Assembly (NCBI RefSeq): GCF_021740465.1
Contig: NZ_JAIOZR010000017.1
Span: 1 to 41,936, forward strand
Direction of reading: 5' to 3'
Origin: Chlorobium sp.
Lineage (GTDB): Bacteria; Bacteroidota; Chlorobiia; Chlorobiales; Chlorobiaceae
Length of the DNA: 41,936 nucleotides
Shown here piece after piece: positions 8,660 through 16,696 of this stretch. The notes under the pieces are model-generated. The model saw only the letters and a program-made list of their open reading frames with translations. It searched no databases and was not told the DNA's origin. The translations under genes and the position numbers were made by a program. Position 1 is the first letter of the stretch, and the number at the start of each line of letters is the position of its first letter.

Positions 8660-9027
8660 GGCGTATTCCTTTTTTGTTGACGGATTGCGGGTCGCACTCC
8701 GGTAATATAGGCCTGCCTGACGCTATTAACCGCATGGTATCTGCCCGAAAAGTTTTTGAGGCAACCTTACCGGCACACCCTTCGAAGCGCCGGGGGGCAG
8801 AGAGCAAATACTCGCGCATGCAAAACAAGCAACTATTGTACATATTCATATAATTGTTAAATTATATAATTACTCAGATATATAAAGAGCGCTGTACCGT
8901 TACTCCCGGCGGCCCGTAATACCGGCCTTCTCCTCCTCCTGCCGCCTATCGCTCACGACAGCATATCCTGAAACAGACTGGCGTAGACCGTTTTTCATGA
9001 AACAATAAACAGATTGGAGGCTGAACC
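8660..9027. promoter_or_regulatory. Divergent promoter region with an AT-rich core
   Basis: A 368-base gap between divergent genes. An AT-rich patch at about 8836-8885 contains TATAAT at 8865-8870 and overlapping AT palindromes, the best promoter candidates for the SQR-family gene. I could not match a -35 box at standard spacing. The ribosome site TGGAGG, seven bases before the ATG at 9028, is clear. Confidence 0.4.
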
Positions 9028-10254
9028 ATGTCAAAAAAAATCGTTGTCCTTGGGGCCGGCACGGGAGGAACCATCATTTCCAACAACCTGAGAAGGCATC
9101 TGCCCGAAGAGTGGGAAATAACGGTCATCGACCGTGACGACCAGCACATCTACCAACCGGGCATGCTCTTCGTTGCTTTCGACATGCAAAAGCCGGGCCG
9201 GCTCGTCAAATCGAGGCGAAAGTACATCACACCGGGAATAAATTTCGTCATCGACGAAATCACCCGCATCGATCCCGACAAAAAAGAGGTGACCACCCTG
9301 AAGCACAAATTCTCGTACGACTTTCTGGTCATCAGCACGGGATGCCGGATCGCCCCCGAGGAAAACGACGGCCTGCTCGATGCGTGGGGAAAGAACGCCT
9401 TTACCTTCTACACCATCCCTGATGCCGAACTGCTCCGCAACAGGCTCAAGGAGTTCGATGGCGGAAAGGTTGTGCTGAACATTGCCGAACTCCCCTTCAA
9501 GTGCCCGGTTGCCCCGATCGAGTTCATATTTATGGCCGACTGGTATTTCAAGCAGAAAGGCATCAGGAACAAGGTGGATATCGAACTGGTCACTCCTCTC
9601 CAGGGCGCTTTCACCAAGCCCAAGGCTTCGGCGGTATTCACCGCATCGGCAAAGGAAAAGAATATCAGAATCACTCCGACCTTCGAGCTGAGCGAGGTGA
9701 ACGGCAAGGAAAAGTACATCGAGTCCGTCAAGGGCGACAAGGTGAAATACGATTTGCTGGTATCGATACCGACGACACTCGGCGACAGGATGATCAGCGA
9801 TTCGGGCATCGACGACGGTATCGGTTACGTGCCGACGCACCAGAACACCCTGAAAGCCCTCAAGCACGAAGGCATCTACGTGATCGGCGACGCCACCAAC
9901 GTGCCTACCTCGAAAGCCGGATCGGTCGCGCACTACGAAGCCGACGTTGTGGTGTTCAACATCATGGCTGAAATTCACGGCGTCAAGCCCGAGGAAATTT
10001 TCGACGGCCACTCCACCTGCTTTATCGTCTACTCCAAAGGCACCTCTTCGGTCATCGATTTCAACTACAAGATCGAACCGCTTCCGGGGCAATTCCCCAT
10101 GCCGAAACTGGGACCCTTCTCCCTGCTGAAGGAGACAAAAATGAACTGGTACGGAAAACTCGGGTTCGAATGGCTTTACTGGAACGTTCTGCTCGCCGGA
10201 AGGCATTTGGGCGCCCCGCCGACACTGGTCATGGCCGGCAAGGAGGTCGGATAG
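9028..10254 (+). CDS. Sulfide:quinone oxidoreductase-family FAD protein
   Basis: A 408-residue flavoprotein of the NDH-2/SQR superfamily. An N-terminal V-V-L-G-A-G-T-G-G-T dinucleotide fold binds FAD; a second FAD contact lies at Y-V-I-G-D-A-T-N near residue 284. SQRs oxidise sulfide and reduce membrane quinone. Cys159 (F-K-C-P-V-A-P) and Cys331 (S-T-C-F) fit the two conserved redox cysteines. The extra cysteine, Cys106, directly follows S-T-G and does not sit where the third catalytic cysteine of classical type I enzymes usually lies. It could be one of the divergent SQR types known in green sulfur bacteria or a related sulfur reductase. The C-terminal helices would anchor it to the membrane. 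It is a single-gene unit. Confidence 0.8.
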   Translation: MSKKIVVLGAGTGGTIISNNLRRHLPEEWEITVIDRDDQHIYQPGMLFVAFDMQKPGRLVKSRRKYITPGINFVIDEITRIDPDKKEVTTLKHKFSYDFLVISTGCRIAPEENDGLLDAWGKNAFTFYTIPDAELLRNRLKEFDGGKVVLNIAELPFKCPVAPIEFIFMADWYFKQKGIRNKVDIELVTPLQGAFTKPKASAVFTASAKEKNIRITPTFELSEVNGKEKYIESVKGDKVKYDLLVSIPTTLGDRMISDSGIDDGIGYVPTHQNTLKALKHEGIYVIGDATNVPTSKAGSVAHYEADVVVFNIMAEIHGVKPEEIFDGHSTCFIVYSKGTSSVIDFNYKIEPLPGQFPMPKLGPFSLLKETKMNWYGKLGFEWLYWNVLLAGRHLGAPPTLVMAGKEVG

Positions 10255-10394
10255 TGATCTTCCCTTGCGGGTTCCCGGAGCGGCGTTGCAAGAAACAGGG
10301 TGTTTAGAGGGTTTGAAATCCGGAAAAAAGTAGTAATCTGAGGTTACATATCCCCAGATAAATCTTTTCGCTCTGCAACCAGGAGATCCGCTTT

Positions 10395-10706
10395 ATGCAT
10401 GTCAGTAAAAATATTCCGCTTCACCCGGGAACTGTTCTTCTCGAGGATTTTCTCAATCCCCTGCAGCTGACCGAAAAACAGGTTGCCGAAGACATTCATG
10501 TTCCCGTATGGCGAATCAACGATATCATCACCGGCAAGCGGTGCATAACCGCCGACACGGCTCTTCGCCTTGCGAGATATTTCAGCACACCGGCCCAGTT
10601 CTGGTTCGGCCTGCAGATGGACTACGATCTGAAGCTCGCCATGAACAGAGCCGGCAACAGCATCGAACGCGATATCCGCGTGTTCGAGAACCCCGCCGAA
10701 GCTTAG
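10395..10706 (+). CDS. HigA-family antitoxin-like XRE regulator, no adjacent toxin
   Basis: A 103-residue helix-turn-helix protein with the HigA plan: H-P-G-T-V-L-L-E-D-F-L near the start, the HTH at about residues 25-62 (L-T-E-K-Q-V-A-E-D-I-H-V-P, then T-A-D-T-A-L-R-L-A-R-Y-F), and the diagnostic F-W-F-G-L-Q-M-D-Y-D-L motif. HigA binds its own promoter and neutralises the HigB RNase. The 140 bases upstream are too short for a HigB gene (about 90 codons) and the downstream gene is rmuC in the opposite direction, so it is an orphan. An imperfect GTAATC...GGTTAC dyad at about 10332-10346 could be its operator. The ribosome site AGGAG is present. Confidence 0.85.
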   Translation: MHVSKNIPLHPGTVLLEDFLNPLQLTEKQVAEDIHVPVWRINDIITGKRCITADTALRLARYFSTPAQFWFGLQMDYDLKLAMNRAGNSIERDIRVFENPAEA

Positions 10707-10709
10707 GGC

Positions 10710-12005
10710 TCACTCTTCTGCTCCCGGTGCCGGATCCTCTCCGGCACCCCGGGCAATCCTCCGGCTCACCTTCGCGCCGAGCTTTCGTATCTCCTCTACC
10801 CTGCCGACAAGATTTCCCCGTCCGTCCCTCAGGCGTCGCACGGCAAGATCGAACGATTCCGAAACGCCGGAAAGCTTCTTTCGGGCATCCTCCATGCTCT
10901 CGACGATGAGAGCTACCTGATCGTATATCCGGCCCGCCCGCTGGGCAATGAGCTCGGCATTCCGGTTTTCGTTCTCGCGCCGCCACAGCTGGGCGATAAG
11001 CTTGAGGGTGATCATCAGGGTTGCCGGCCCGCAGAGCACGATATTTTTTCCGGCAAGATCGTATAGCAGATCCGGATCGGCCTGCATGACCGCCTGCCAC
11101 GCCGGTTCGAGCGGGATGCACATGATAACGAAATCGAGCGTGCGGTTGCCCCCGATATCGTGGTACTCCTTCTCCTGCAGTGCCGCAATATGGCGGCGAA
11201 CCGACTGCACATGCTCCCTGAGGGCCTGTTCCCTCCGGCTCTCGTCTTCGAGGCTGCAGAACCGTTCATACGCGGTCAGCGACACCTTGGAATCGACGAC
11301 GACCGCCTTTTCGCCCGGAAGCAGCACCATGAAATCGGGGCGCTTCAGAGCGCCCTCCTCGTCGCGGAAACTCTCCTGCGCCTCATATTCGCGCCCCTTT
11401 TCGAGTCCTGAAGCCTCAAAGATCCGTCCGATGATCATCTCTCCCCAGTCGCCCTGCACCTTTGCGTCCCCCTTGATCGCACGGGCAAGGGTGTTGGCTT
11501 CGTCGCTGACCCTTCCGCTGAGCTCCATAAGCTGCCGCACCTGTTCACGCAGGCTTGCCGAACCGGCGATATTGGTTTCGTGCAGCTCGTCCACCCTGCG
11601 GCGGAAACCGTCGAGCTGTTCGCGAAAAGGCTGCAGGAGGGTATCCATCCTTTTCCGGTTCTCTTCGCCGAGCACCCTTCCCCGCTCTTCGACGATCCGC
11701 CCTGCAAGGTTTTCGAACTCCTTCTGAAGCCGGGCTTCTGAATCCTGAAGCAGTGCGATCTTCTCGGCGGCGCTCCGGCGCTCATGCTGCAGGTCGGCTT
11801 CGAGACGGGCATGCTCGACCCTGAGCTTCTCCAGCTCTCCTCCTGCCGCCTCGAGCCGGGAGAGCGCACGGTCCCTCTCCGCTTCGGCACCCTGCAGGCG
11901 CATCAGTTCGGCCTTGCTGGGCGCATCGCCGAACTGGCGGAAAAGGATGAAAACAAGCAGCAGCAGCACAAGCAGCAGCAAAAAGAGAATCACTGAATCG
12001 CTCAT
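10710..12005 (-). CDS. rmuC: DNA recombination protein RmuC
   Basis: A 431-residue protein from the ATG at 12005. A GTG 66 bases further upstream is in frame but would place a polar tail before the membrane anchor. It has an N-terminal transmembrane helix (about 5-20), a long coiled coil (about 30-150) and a C-terminal nuclease-fold domain (about 190-400). That domain contains the family segments G-D-W-G-E-M-I-I-G-R-I-F-E, R-P-D-F-M-V-L-L-P-G-E-K-A-V-V-V-D-S-K-V-S and I-M-C-I-P-L-E. RmuC limits inversions at short inverted repeats and is a predicted PD-(D/E)XK-like nuclease. Its 3' end lies four bases from the convergent HigA-like gene. Confidence 0.92.
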   Translation of the reverse strand: MSDSVILFLLLLVLLLLVFILFRQFGDAPSKAELMRLQGAEAERDRALSRLEAAGGELEKLRVEHARLEADLQHERRSAAEKIALLQDSEARLQKEFENLAGRIVEERGRVLGEENRKRMDTLLQPFREQLDGFRRRVDELHETNIAGSASLREQVRQLMELSGRVSDEANTLARAIKGDAKVQGDWGEMIIGRIFEASGLEKGREYEAQESFRDEEGALKRPDFMVLLPGEKAVVVDSKVSLTAYERFCSLEDESRREQALREHVQSVRRHIAALQEKEYHDIGGNRTLDFVIMCIPLEPAWQAVMQADPDLLYDLAGKNIVLCGPATLMITLKLIAQLWRRENENRNAELIAQRAGRIYDQVALIVESMEDARKKLSGVSESFDLAVRRLRDGRGNLVGRVEEIRKLGAKVSRRIARGAGEDPAPGAEE

Positions 12006-12071
12006 ATCGGTTTCAGATGGGGTAACGCCGGACTTTTCTGCAAGATACATACAAAGCGGAGAAAAACGCAC

Positions 12072-12380
12072 CCCGTCCCGACAGCGGCACCCTCCCCCGC
12101 ATATCCTCTTTTCCCTCTTCTTCCCCCTTTTTGCGCATACTTTATTTATTAAAGTTCTTTATGCGCAGCGAAAAAAGAGAAAAACGGGCATTCACTACGG
12201 GGTGTCGTAAACTTGAGGGTAAGTCGGTGAGGTCAAGTCGGATGCAGCACAGAAACCGGAGTGTACACGCACGAGGATTTCGATCCCGACAGGTCGGGGC
12301 CAACGCAGCTATCGGGCCGTGCAACAACTCCATTCACACGCCACCGCGCGAGTGTCAAGCGACGTAAAGGAGCGCGAGTA
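12072..12380. other. GC-rich non-coding block of unknown nature
   Basis: The gap between rmuC and the Msr gene. The part from about 12186 to 12382 has a clear boundary with the AT-rich stretch before it. It contains a CCCGAC-AG-GTCGGG dyad near 12286-12299 and an 11-base imperfect direct repeat (GCGCGAGTGTC 12346-12356, GCGCGAGTATC 12372-12382) whose second copy overlaps the Msr stop codon. It carries no convincing gene. It could be a solo repeat element, a non-autonomous mobile-element remnant or a structured RNA. Confidence 0.4.
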
Positions 12381-13385
12381 TCAAAATCGTTTCGTGTATA
12401 TATGACAATACGGCTGATGCCCCGTCTTTTCGTAGTAATCCTGATGGTAATCCTCCGCCGCCCAGAAGGTTCCGGCTTTTTCAACCCTGGTAGCAACCCG
12501 GTACCCTTTTGCTTTCAGTTCGGCGATGAGCTTTTCAGCCGCCTTGCGCTGCTCCTCGTCGGCGTAGAAAACCGCCGAACGGTACTGCGTCCCCACATCC
12601 GGGCCCTGCCGGTTCACCTGCGTCGGATCGTGGATTTCGAAAAACAGCTTCGCCAGGGTTTCGTAACTCACCTGCGACGGGTCGTACTCGACCTCTACGG
12701 CCTCGGCATGCCCTGTCCTTCCGCTGCACACCTGCTTGTAGGAAGGGTTCGCGATCTCTCCTCCGGTGTAGCCGGATTTAACCGAAAGCACGCCCTTTAC
12801 CTTGCTGAAATGGTACTCCACCCCCCAGAAGCAGCCGCCCGCAAAAACCGCCGTCCGGGTTGCCGACGGCTTCTGGGCTTCGGGCTGAAAGTTCAGCGAA
12901 ACCGAGTTCACACAGTGGCGCACGTTTTTGGCGGTCATGCCTTCGTTGAAGAAAACGTGGCCGAGATGAGCGCCGCAGTTGGCGCAAACGATCTCGGTAC
13001 GCCGTCCGTCCGCATCGCGAACCTCCTTGACCGCGCCGGGCAGGGCATCGTCGAAGCTCGGCCATCCGGTGCCCGACTCGAATTTGTCGGAGGAACGGAA
13101 CAGGGGGGCATCGCACCGCCTGCACTGGTAGGTACCCGTTTCCCTGTTCTGGTAATATTTACCTGAAAAGGGCGCTTCCGTGCCTTTGCGGACGATCACG
13201 CGCTCCTCTTCGGGCGTAAGCTGATTGTATGGCATATTTTTCTCCTTTTGTTCCTGAAGATGAACTTCCGGCACCGGCGGAGCACTGCCGGAACAGGATG
13301 CAAGCAGCAGCATCACAAAAAACGTTACCGGAAGAAGAGTCAATCTCCTTATGGTGCCCAAGGCGCTGTCGAAAGTGAAGCTCAT
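12381..13385 (-). CDS. msrBA: Exported bifunctional peptide methionine sulfoxide reductase (MsrB-MsrA fusion), lipoprotein
   Basis: A 334-residue fusion. A signal peptide ends in a lipobox L-L-A-S-C (Cys31), suggesting an outer-surface or periplasmic lipoprotein. The MsrB domain (about 50-168) has the zinc cysteines Cys88/91 and Cys134/137 and catalytic R-H-C-V-N-S (Cys158). The MsrA domain (about 177-334) has catalytic G-G-C-F-W-G (Cys185) and the H-D-P-T-Q-x-N-R-Q-G-P-D-x-G-x-Q-Y-R-S segment. Together they reduce both the R and S epimers of methionine sulfoxide. B-then-A order with a secretion signal occurs in several phyla; most cytoplasmic fusions are A-then-B. I chose the ATG at 13385 for signal-peptide length; an ATG at 13442 is in frame. 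Electrons must come from an exported thiol carrier. Confidence 0.93.
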   Translation of the reverse strand: MSFTFDSALGTIRRLTLLPVTFFVMLLLASCSGSAPPVPEVHLQEQKEKNMPYNQLTPEEERVIVRKGTEAPFSGKYYQNRETGTYQCRRCDAPLFRSSDKFESGTGWPSFDDALPGAVKEVRDADGRRTEIVCANCGAHLGHVFFNEGMTAKNVRHCVNSVSLNFQPEAQKPSATRTAVFAGGCFWGVEYHFSKVKGVLSVKSGYTGGEIANPSYKQVCSGRTGHAEAVEVEYDPSQVSYETLAKLFFEIHDPTQVNRQGPDVGTQYRSAVFYADEEQRKAAEKLIAELKAKGYRVATRVEKAGTFWAAEDYHQDYYEKTGHQPYCHIYTKRF

Positions 13386-13489
13386 TGTAAGAGGCCGATG
13401 CGTTTGCCGGAAGCGGAATAACCCGAAAAACTCAATAATCATATAACCGCAAGGTTATCCTGTTGGTTTCTCCGGAGCATGAGAACTTT

Positions 13490-13506
13490 CACCCCCTTCG
13501 GGGGTG
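13490..13506. promoter_or_regulatory. Strong short hairpin in the msrBA/DUF255 divergent gap
   Basis: CACCCCC and GGGGGTG (13490-13496, 13500-13506) form a seven-base stem around a TTC loop. It lies 47 bases upstream of the DUF255 start with no T-tract on either strand, so it is more likely a leader or operator structure than a terminator. Confidence 0.4.
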
Positions 13507-13552
13507 TTGAAGAAAGAGCTTCCACTGAACGCAAATGCACAGAACAAGCCCC

Positions 13553-15670
13553 ATGAACCGTAAACCGGCAGAACCGAACCTCCTGGCAAGGGAAAAAAGC
13601 CCGTATCTCCTGCAGCACGCCTTCAATCCGGTTGACTGGCACCCCTGGGGCCCGGAGGCTTTCCGAAAATCGAGGGAACGCAACATACCGATCTTTCTTT
13701 CCGTCGGATACGCGACCTGCCACTGGTGCCATGTAATGGAGCGGGAATCGTTCGAAAACGAAGAGACCGCAAGGCTGCTCAACGACAACTTCATACCGGT
13801 GAAGGTCGACCGCGAAGAGCTTCCGGATCTCGACCGGCTCTATATGACCTATGTACAGGCCTCCACGGGAAGGGGAGGATGGCCGATGTCGGTATGGCTC
13901 ACGCCCGACCTGAAACCTTTTTACGGGGGAAGCTACTTCCCACCTGAAGACCGCTACGGCATGCCGGGGTTCAGAACCGTGCTCTCCTCCATTGCGCAAT
14001 TGTGGAAAACCGATCCGGCACGCATCAGGGATGCGTCCCGAATCTTTTTCGAGCAGCTTCAGCCCCCCTCCCCAATTGAAAAAAACGGGATTCCGGAAAA
14101 GGGCGAGGCGCAGGAAGCCTGTTTTATGTGGCTTGAATCCCTTTTCGATCCCATCTGGGGCGGGTTCGGCAGCGCACCGAAATTTCCAAGGCCGGTACTG
14201 CTCACCTTTCTCTTCAGCCACTCCTTTCATACGGGTAACCCGAAAGCGGCCTCGATGGCTCTGCTCACGCTGAAAAAAATGGCCGACGGGGGCATACACG
14301 ATCACGTGCGAAGCATGGGCAAAGGAGGAGGAGGATTCGCCCGCTACTCCACCGACCTGCGCTGGCATCTCCCCCATTTCGAAAAAATGCTCTACGACAA
14401 TGCGCAACTTGCCATGAGCTATCTGGAAGCATACCAGATAAGCGGCGACAGGTTTTTCTCGTCGGTGGCCGAAGACATCTTCAATTATGTGCTGCACGAT
14501 ATGCAGTCACCGGAGGGCGGCTTCTATTCGGCAGAGGATGCCGACAGCTTCCCTGACGGCGAAGCGCCGGAAAAACGTGAAGGCGCGTTCTATGTGTGGA
14601 GCTGGAAGGAGGTAATGTCGCTTCCTGCGGATCCGGAGAAGCTGGAACTGTTCGCCCGCACCTACGGCATGAAACCGGAAGGCAACGTGCCTGTAGATCC
14701 GCACGGCGAGTTCGGAGGAAAAAACGTGCTCATGGAGCAATCGGCACCTGAAGAGCATGAGAAAAATACCGCCACGGTGCTTGACGAGGTTAGGGCGCTG
14801 CTCTACGAAAAGCGCCTGCATCGTCCCCGTCCGCTGCTCGACGACAAGATCATCACCTCATGGAACGGGCTCATGATATCGGCTCTCGCAAAAGGGTACC
14901 GGGTTCTCGGCCATGAAGAGTATCTCATGGCGGCCCGTAATGCCGCAGATTTCATACTCAGGCATCTCTATGAGGAAAACGGAAATCGTCTGCTCCGCCG
15001 CTATCGGGACGGTGATGCGGCCTTCGCCGGTAAAGGCGAGGACTATGCTTTTCTTACAAGGGGGCTGCTCGACCTCTATCAGGCCTGTTTCGACGACCGG
15101 TACCTCGATGTCGCCGACAGGCTCTGCAGCAAATGCAACAACCTTTTCTACGATCATGCAGGCGGAGGGTATTTCAGCACCGCAATGGACGACGACTCGG
15201 TTCCTGTGCGGCTCAAGGAGGAGTATGACGGCGCAGAACCTGCGGCCACGTCTGTATGCATTCTGAACCTGCTCGACCTTGCCGTAATGACCGGCAACGA
15301 GGAGTACTTCGGTATGGCGGAAGCGTGCTTCAGGAGTTTCGGCACCATGCTTTCACTCAGCAGCCATGCGCTGCCGCTCATGCTCGCGGCACTGAACAAT
15401 GCCCGTAAAGGGGGAATTCTGGCCATCCTGGCCGGCAGGAGGGAGTCGCCGGAAATGCAGAAGTTGCTGAAAATGCTGAACGCACCCTACATGCCGGGCC
15501 TGGCCATTATGCATGCATCGGCCGGAAGCCTGAACGGGGTGGAAATACCGGAGGCCATCGACCCTGACGCGGCGACGCCTGTGGTCTTTCTGTGCATCGG
15601 GCACTCCTGCCGGTTGCCGGCAACCACCCCCGAAGCGCTCGATGAACTGCTGAAGGAAGCTATCCGTTGA
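13553..15670 (+). CDS. DUF255 thioredoxin-domain protein (YyaL/SPATA20 family)
   Basis: A 705-residue protein. The N-terminal thioredoxin-like domain (about 1-165) has the family opening S-P-Y-L-L-Q-H-A-x-N-P-V-D-W, then C-H-W-C-H-V-M-x-x-E-S-F, D-R-E-E-x-P-D-L-D and [11 protein letters not shown]. The remainder is an (alpha/alpha)-barrel like N-acylglucosamine epimerase, with F-A-R-Y-S-T-D[17 protein letters not shown] and E-D-A-D-S. Length is typical. The role is not settled: a redox-linked sugar or protein-quality function has been proposed. An ATG 18 bases upstream (13535) is equally possible; neither has a good ribosome site. It overlaps the convergent small gene by 11 bases. Confidence 0.9.
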   Translation: MNRKPAEPNLLAREKSPYLLQHAFNPVDWHPWGPEAFRKSRERNIPIFLSVGYATCHWCHVMERESFENEETARLLNDNFIPVKVDREELPDLDRLYMTYVQASTGRGGWPMSVWLTPDLKPFYGGSYFPPEDRYGMPGFRTVLSSIAQLWKTDPARIRDASRIFFEQLQPPSPIEKNGIPEKGEAQEACFMWLESLFDPIWGGFGSAPKFPRPVLLTFLFSHSFHTGNPKAASMALLTLKKMADGGIHDHVRSMGKGGGGFARYSTDLRWHLPHFEKMLYDNAQLAMSYLEAYQISGDRFFSSVAEDIFNYVLHDMQSPEGGFYSAEDADSFPDGEAPEKREGAFYVWSWKEVMSLPADPEKLELFARTYGMKPEGNVPVDPHGEFGGKNVLMEQSAPEEHEKNTATVLDEVRALLYEKRLHRPRPLLDDKIITSWNGLMISALAKGYRVLGHEEYLMAARNAADFILRHLYEENGNRLLRRYRDGDAAFAGKGEDYAFLTRGLLDLYQACFDDRYLDVADRLCSKCNNLFYDHAGGGYFSTAMDDDSVPVRLKEEYDGAEPAATSVCILNLLDLAVMTGNEEYFGMAEACFRSFGTMLSLSSHALPLMLAALNNARKGGILAILAGRRESPEMQKLLKMLNAPYMPGLAIMHASAGSLNGVEIPEAIDPDAATPVVFLCIGHSCRLPATTPEALDELLKEAIR

Positions 15671-15887
15671 ACGGCAGCCGGTCCTCGATGTCCTCGCGCT
15701 CACCCTTCTGCTTTACCCCGTCCACGACCTGACCGAGAATCGAGCCAGCGGCGAAAATGCCGAGTCCGGCTACCGCAATACCTGCAAGAACAGGCATCAA
15801 AGGAGCTGCAAGCGGTCCGATCACCGCTGCGCCGGCAACACCTGCCGCGACTTTCAGAACTCCATCCGGAGGTTTCATCGATTCCAT
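15660..15887 (-). CDS. Small glycine/alanine-rich membrane protein, paralogue of the 16117-16362 gene
   Basis: A 75-residue protein. A hydrophobic glycine- and alanine-rich core (about residues 12-52) is followed by a polar tail ([10 protein letters not shown]). The core shows glycine-zipper-like spacing and aligns without gaps to the neighbouring 81-residue protein. Both share the order A-A-x-x-A-G, P-L-x-x-P-L, V-A-G, G-x-G-x-F, then Q-V-V. Such short proteins insert in, or associate with, membranes or lipid monolayers. In a green sulfur bacterium the chlorosome envelope is one conceivable site, but nothing here proves it. An internal ATG at 15878 is an alternative start. Confidence 0.65.
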   Translation of the reverse strand: MESMKPPDGVLKVAAGVAGAAVIGPLAAPLMPVLAGIAVAGLGIFAAGSILGQVVDGVKQKGEREDIEDRLPFNG

Positions 15888-15989
15888 TTGTTATATATCC
15901 GTTTTTGTAAGATTATTTTGACAAATCGAAGTCAATCCTTACTTTACCGCATGCCGGAACGTCCGTTCCCGCAGTAAACCCGACAGAAT

Positions 15990-16063
15990 GGACAATTAGC
16001 TCAGTTGGTTAGAGCGTTCGCTTCACACGCGAGAGGTCATAGGTTCGAGTCCTATATTGTCCA
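15990..16063 (+). tRNA. tRNA-Val(CAC)
   Basis: A 74-base cloverleaf. The seven-base acceptor stem GGACAAT pairs with ATTGTCC. The D-loop has TTAGCTCAGTTGGTTAGAGC, the anticodon loop is TTCACAC with anticodon CAC, and the T arm contains GGTTCGAGTCC. The discriminator base is A and CCA is not encoded. It reads GUG codons. It lies between two paralogous small genes that are transcribed from the opposite strand. tRNA 3' ends are common integration targets, but no integrase is present. Confidence 0.97.
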
Positions 16064-16116
16064 CCCTTATCCCGTCTGAGCCGGAGAGCCCGTTCTCCAT
16101 CAATAAATCTCTCCAC

Positions 16117-16362
16117 CTATTTCTGTTGTCCGCCATCCGAACCGGTCACGTCCACGTGAACAACACCGCTTCCCTCTCCCTGCGTTTCGGAACTATCCGA
16201 CTGTGGGTTCATGGCTTCGACAACCTGTTTCATGAGCGAATCGGCAATAAAAAGTCCTGCACCACCGACAAGCATTCCGGCGACTCCGTGCATTACTAAA
16301 GGCATTCCAAGCGGCGTCAGGAGTATGGCACCTCCAGCCGCAGCAGCAGCGTCCTTCAGCAT
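16117..16362 (-). CDS. Small glycine/alanine-rich membrane protein, paralogue of the 15660-15887 gene
   Basis: An 81-residue protein. A hydrophobic stretch at about residues 5-45 carries repeated small residues (G-G-A-I, G-V-A-G-M-L-V-G-G-A-G) and ends in K-Q-V-V-E-A-M-N, followed by an acidic, serine-rich tail. It is clearly related to the 75-residue protein on the other side of tRNA-Val; the tail is the main difference. The ribosome site AGGGAG is eight bases upstream and sits in the loop of a small hairpin (listed separately), which could limit translation. I recognise no named family. Confidence 0.7.
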   Translation of the reverse strand: MLKDAAAAAGGAILLTPLGMPLVMHGVAGMLVGGAGLFIADSLMKQVVEAMNPQSDSSETQGEGSGVVHVDVTGSDGGQQK

Positions 16363-16696
16363 TGTACAACTCCCTGTTGTAGTTCTGGTTACAGACCAAA
16401 CGGGCGCACCTGTAGCCCTCTGGCTTTAAAACATCATGCCCAAATATACGCAGGATTTTCCGGAAAAAAAGAGAGGACTACGCCACTCATGCAATTTCAC
16501 GGTCTGTTCACGCCTGCTATCTTCCGTCCCGGTCTTTCAGCCCGAAAAAAGTCTGCAGCCAAATTATGGGCCGGTGTTGGCGGAGTTGAAGAAAATAATG
16601 ATATTTCCCAACGCCAGAATCTCCTGCAGCCAGCGGGTCACTTTCGTCCGGTTTCAGCATCAATACTTCAACATTATTCAAGTCGGCAAAGCCATA
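16363..16696. promoter_or_regulatory. Divergent promoter region with a hairpin over a ribosome site
   Basis: A 334-base gap between the small membrane-protein gene and the biotin carboxylase gene. At 16365-16381 the minus-strand leader can form TACAAC-AGGGA-GTTGTA, which places most of the AGGGAG ribosome site of the small gene in the loop and stem. An open plus-strand frame runs into the carboxylase gene from 16436, but the family N-terminus begins at 16697. Confidence 0.4.

Noticed and set aside
10255-10394. HigB toxin gene upstream of the HigA-like gene
   Set aside because: The gap is 140 bases, too short for a toxin of about 90 codons, and no open frame fits.
12261-13166. 301-codon plus-strand open frame opposite msrBA
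   Set aside because: Most of it is antisense to clear MsrA/MsrB motifs. The first 45 codons lie in the odd non-coding block and look somewhat protein-like, but without a start signal.
13490-13506. Rho-independent terminator
   Set aside because: The hairpin is strong but lies in a divergent promoter region and has no T-tract on either strand.
16436-16696. Longer start for the biotin carboxylase gene
   Set aside because: The added 87 residues match nothing and the family N-terminus begins precisely at the ATG at 16697.
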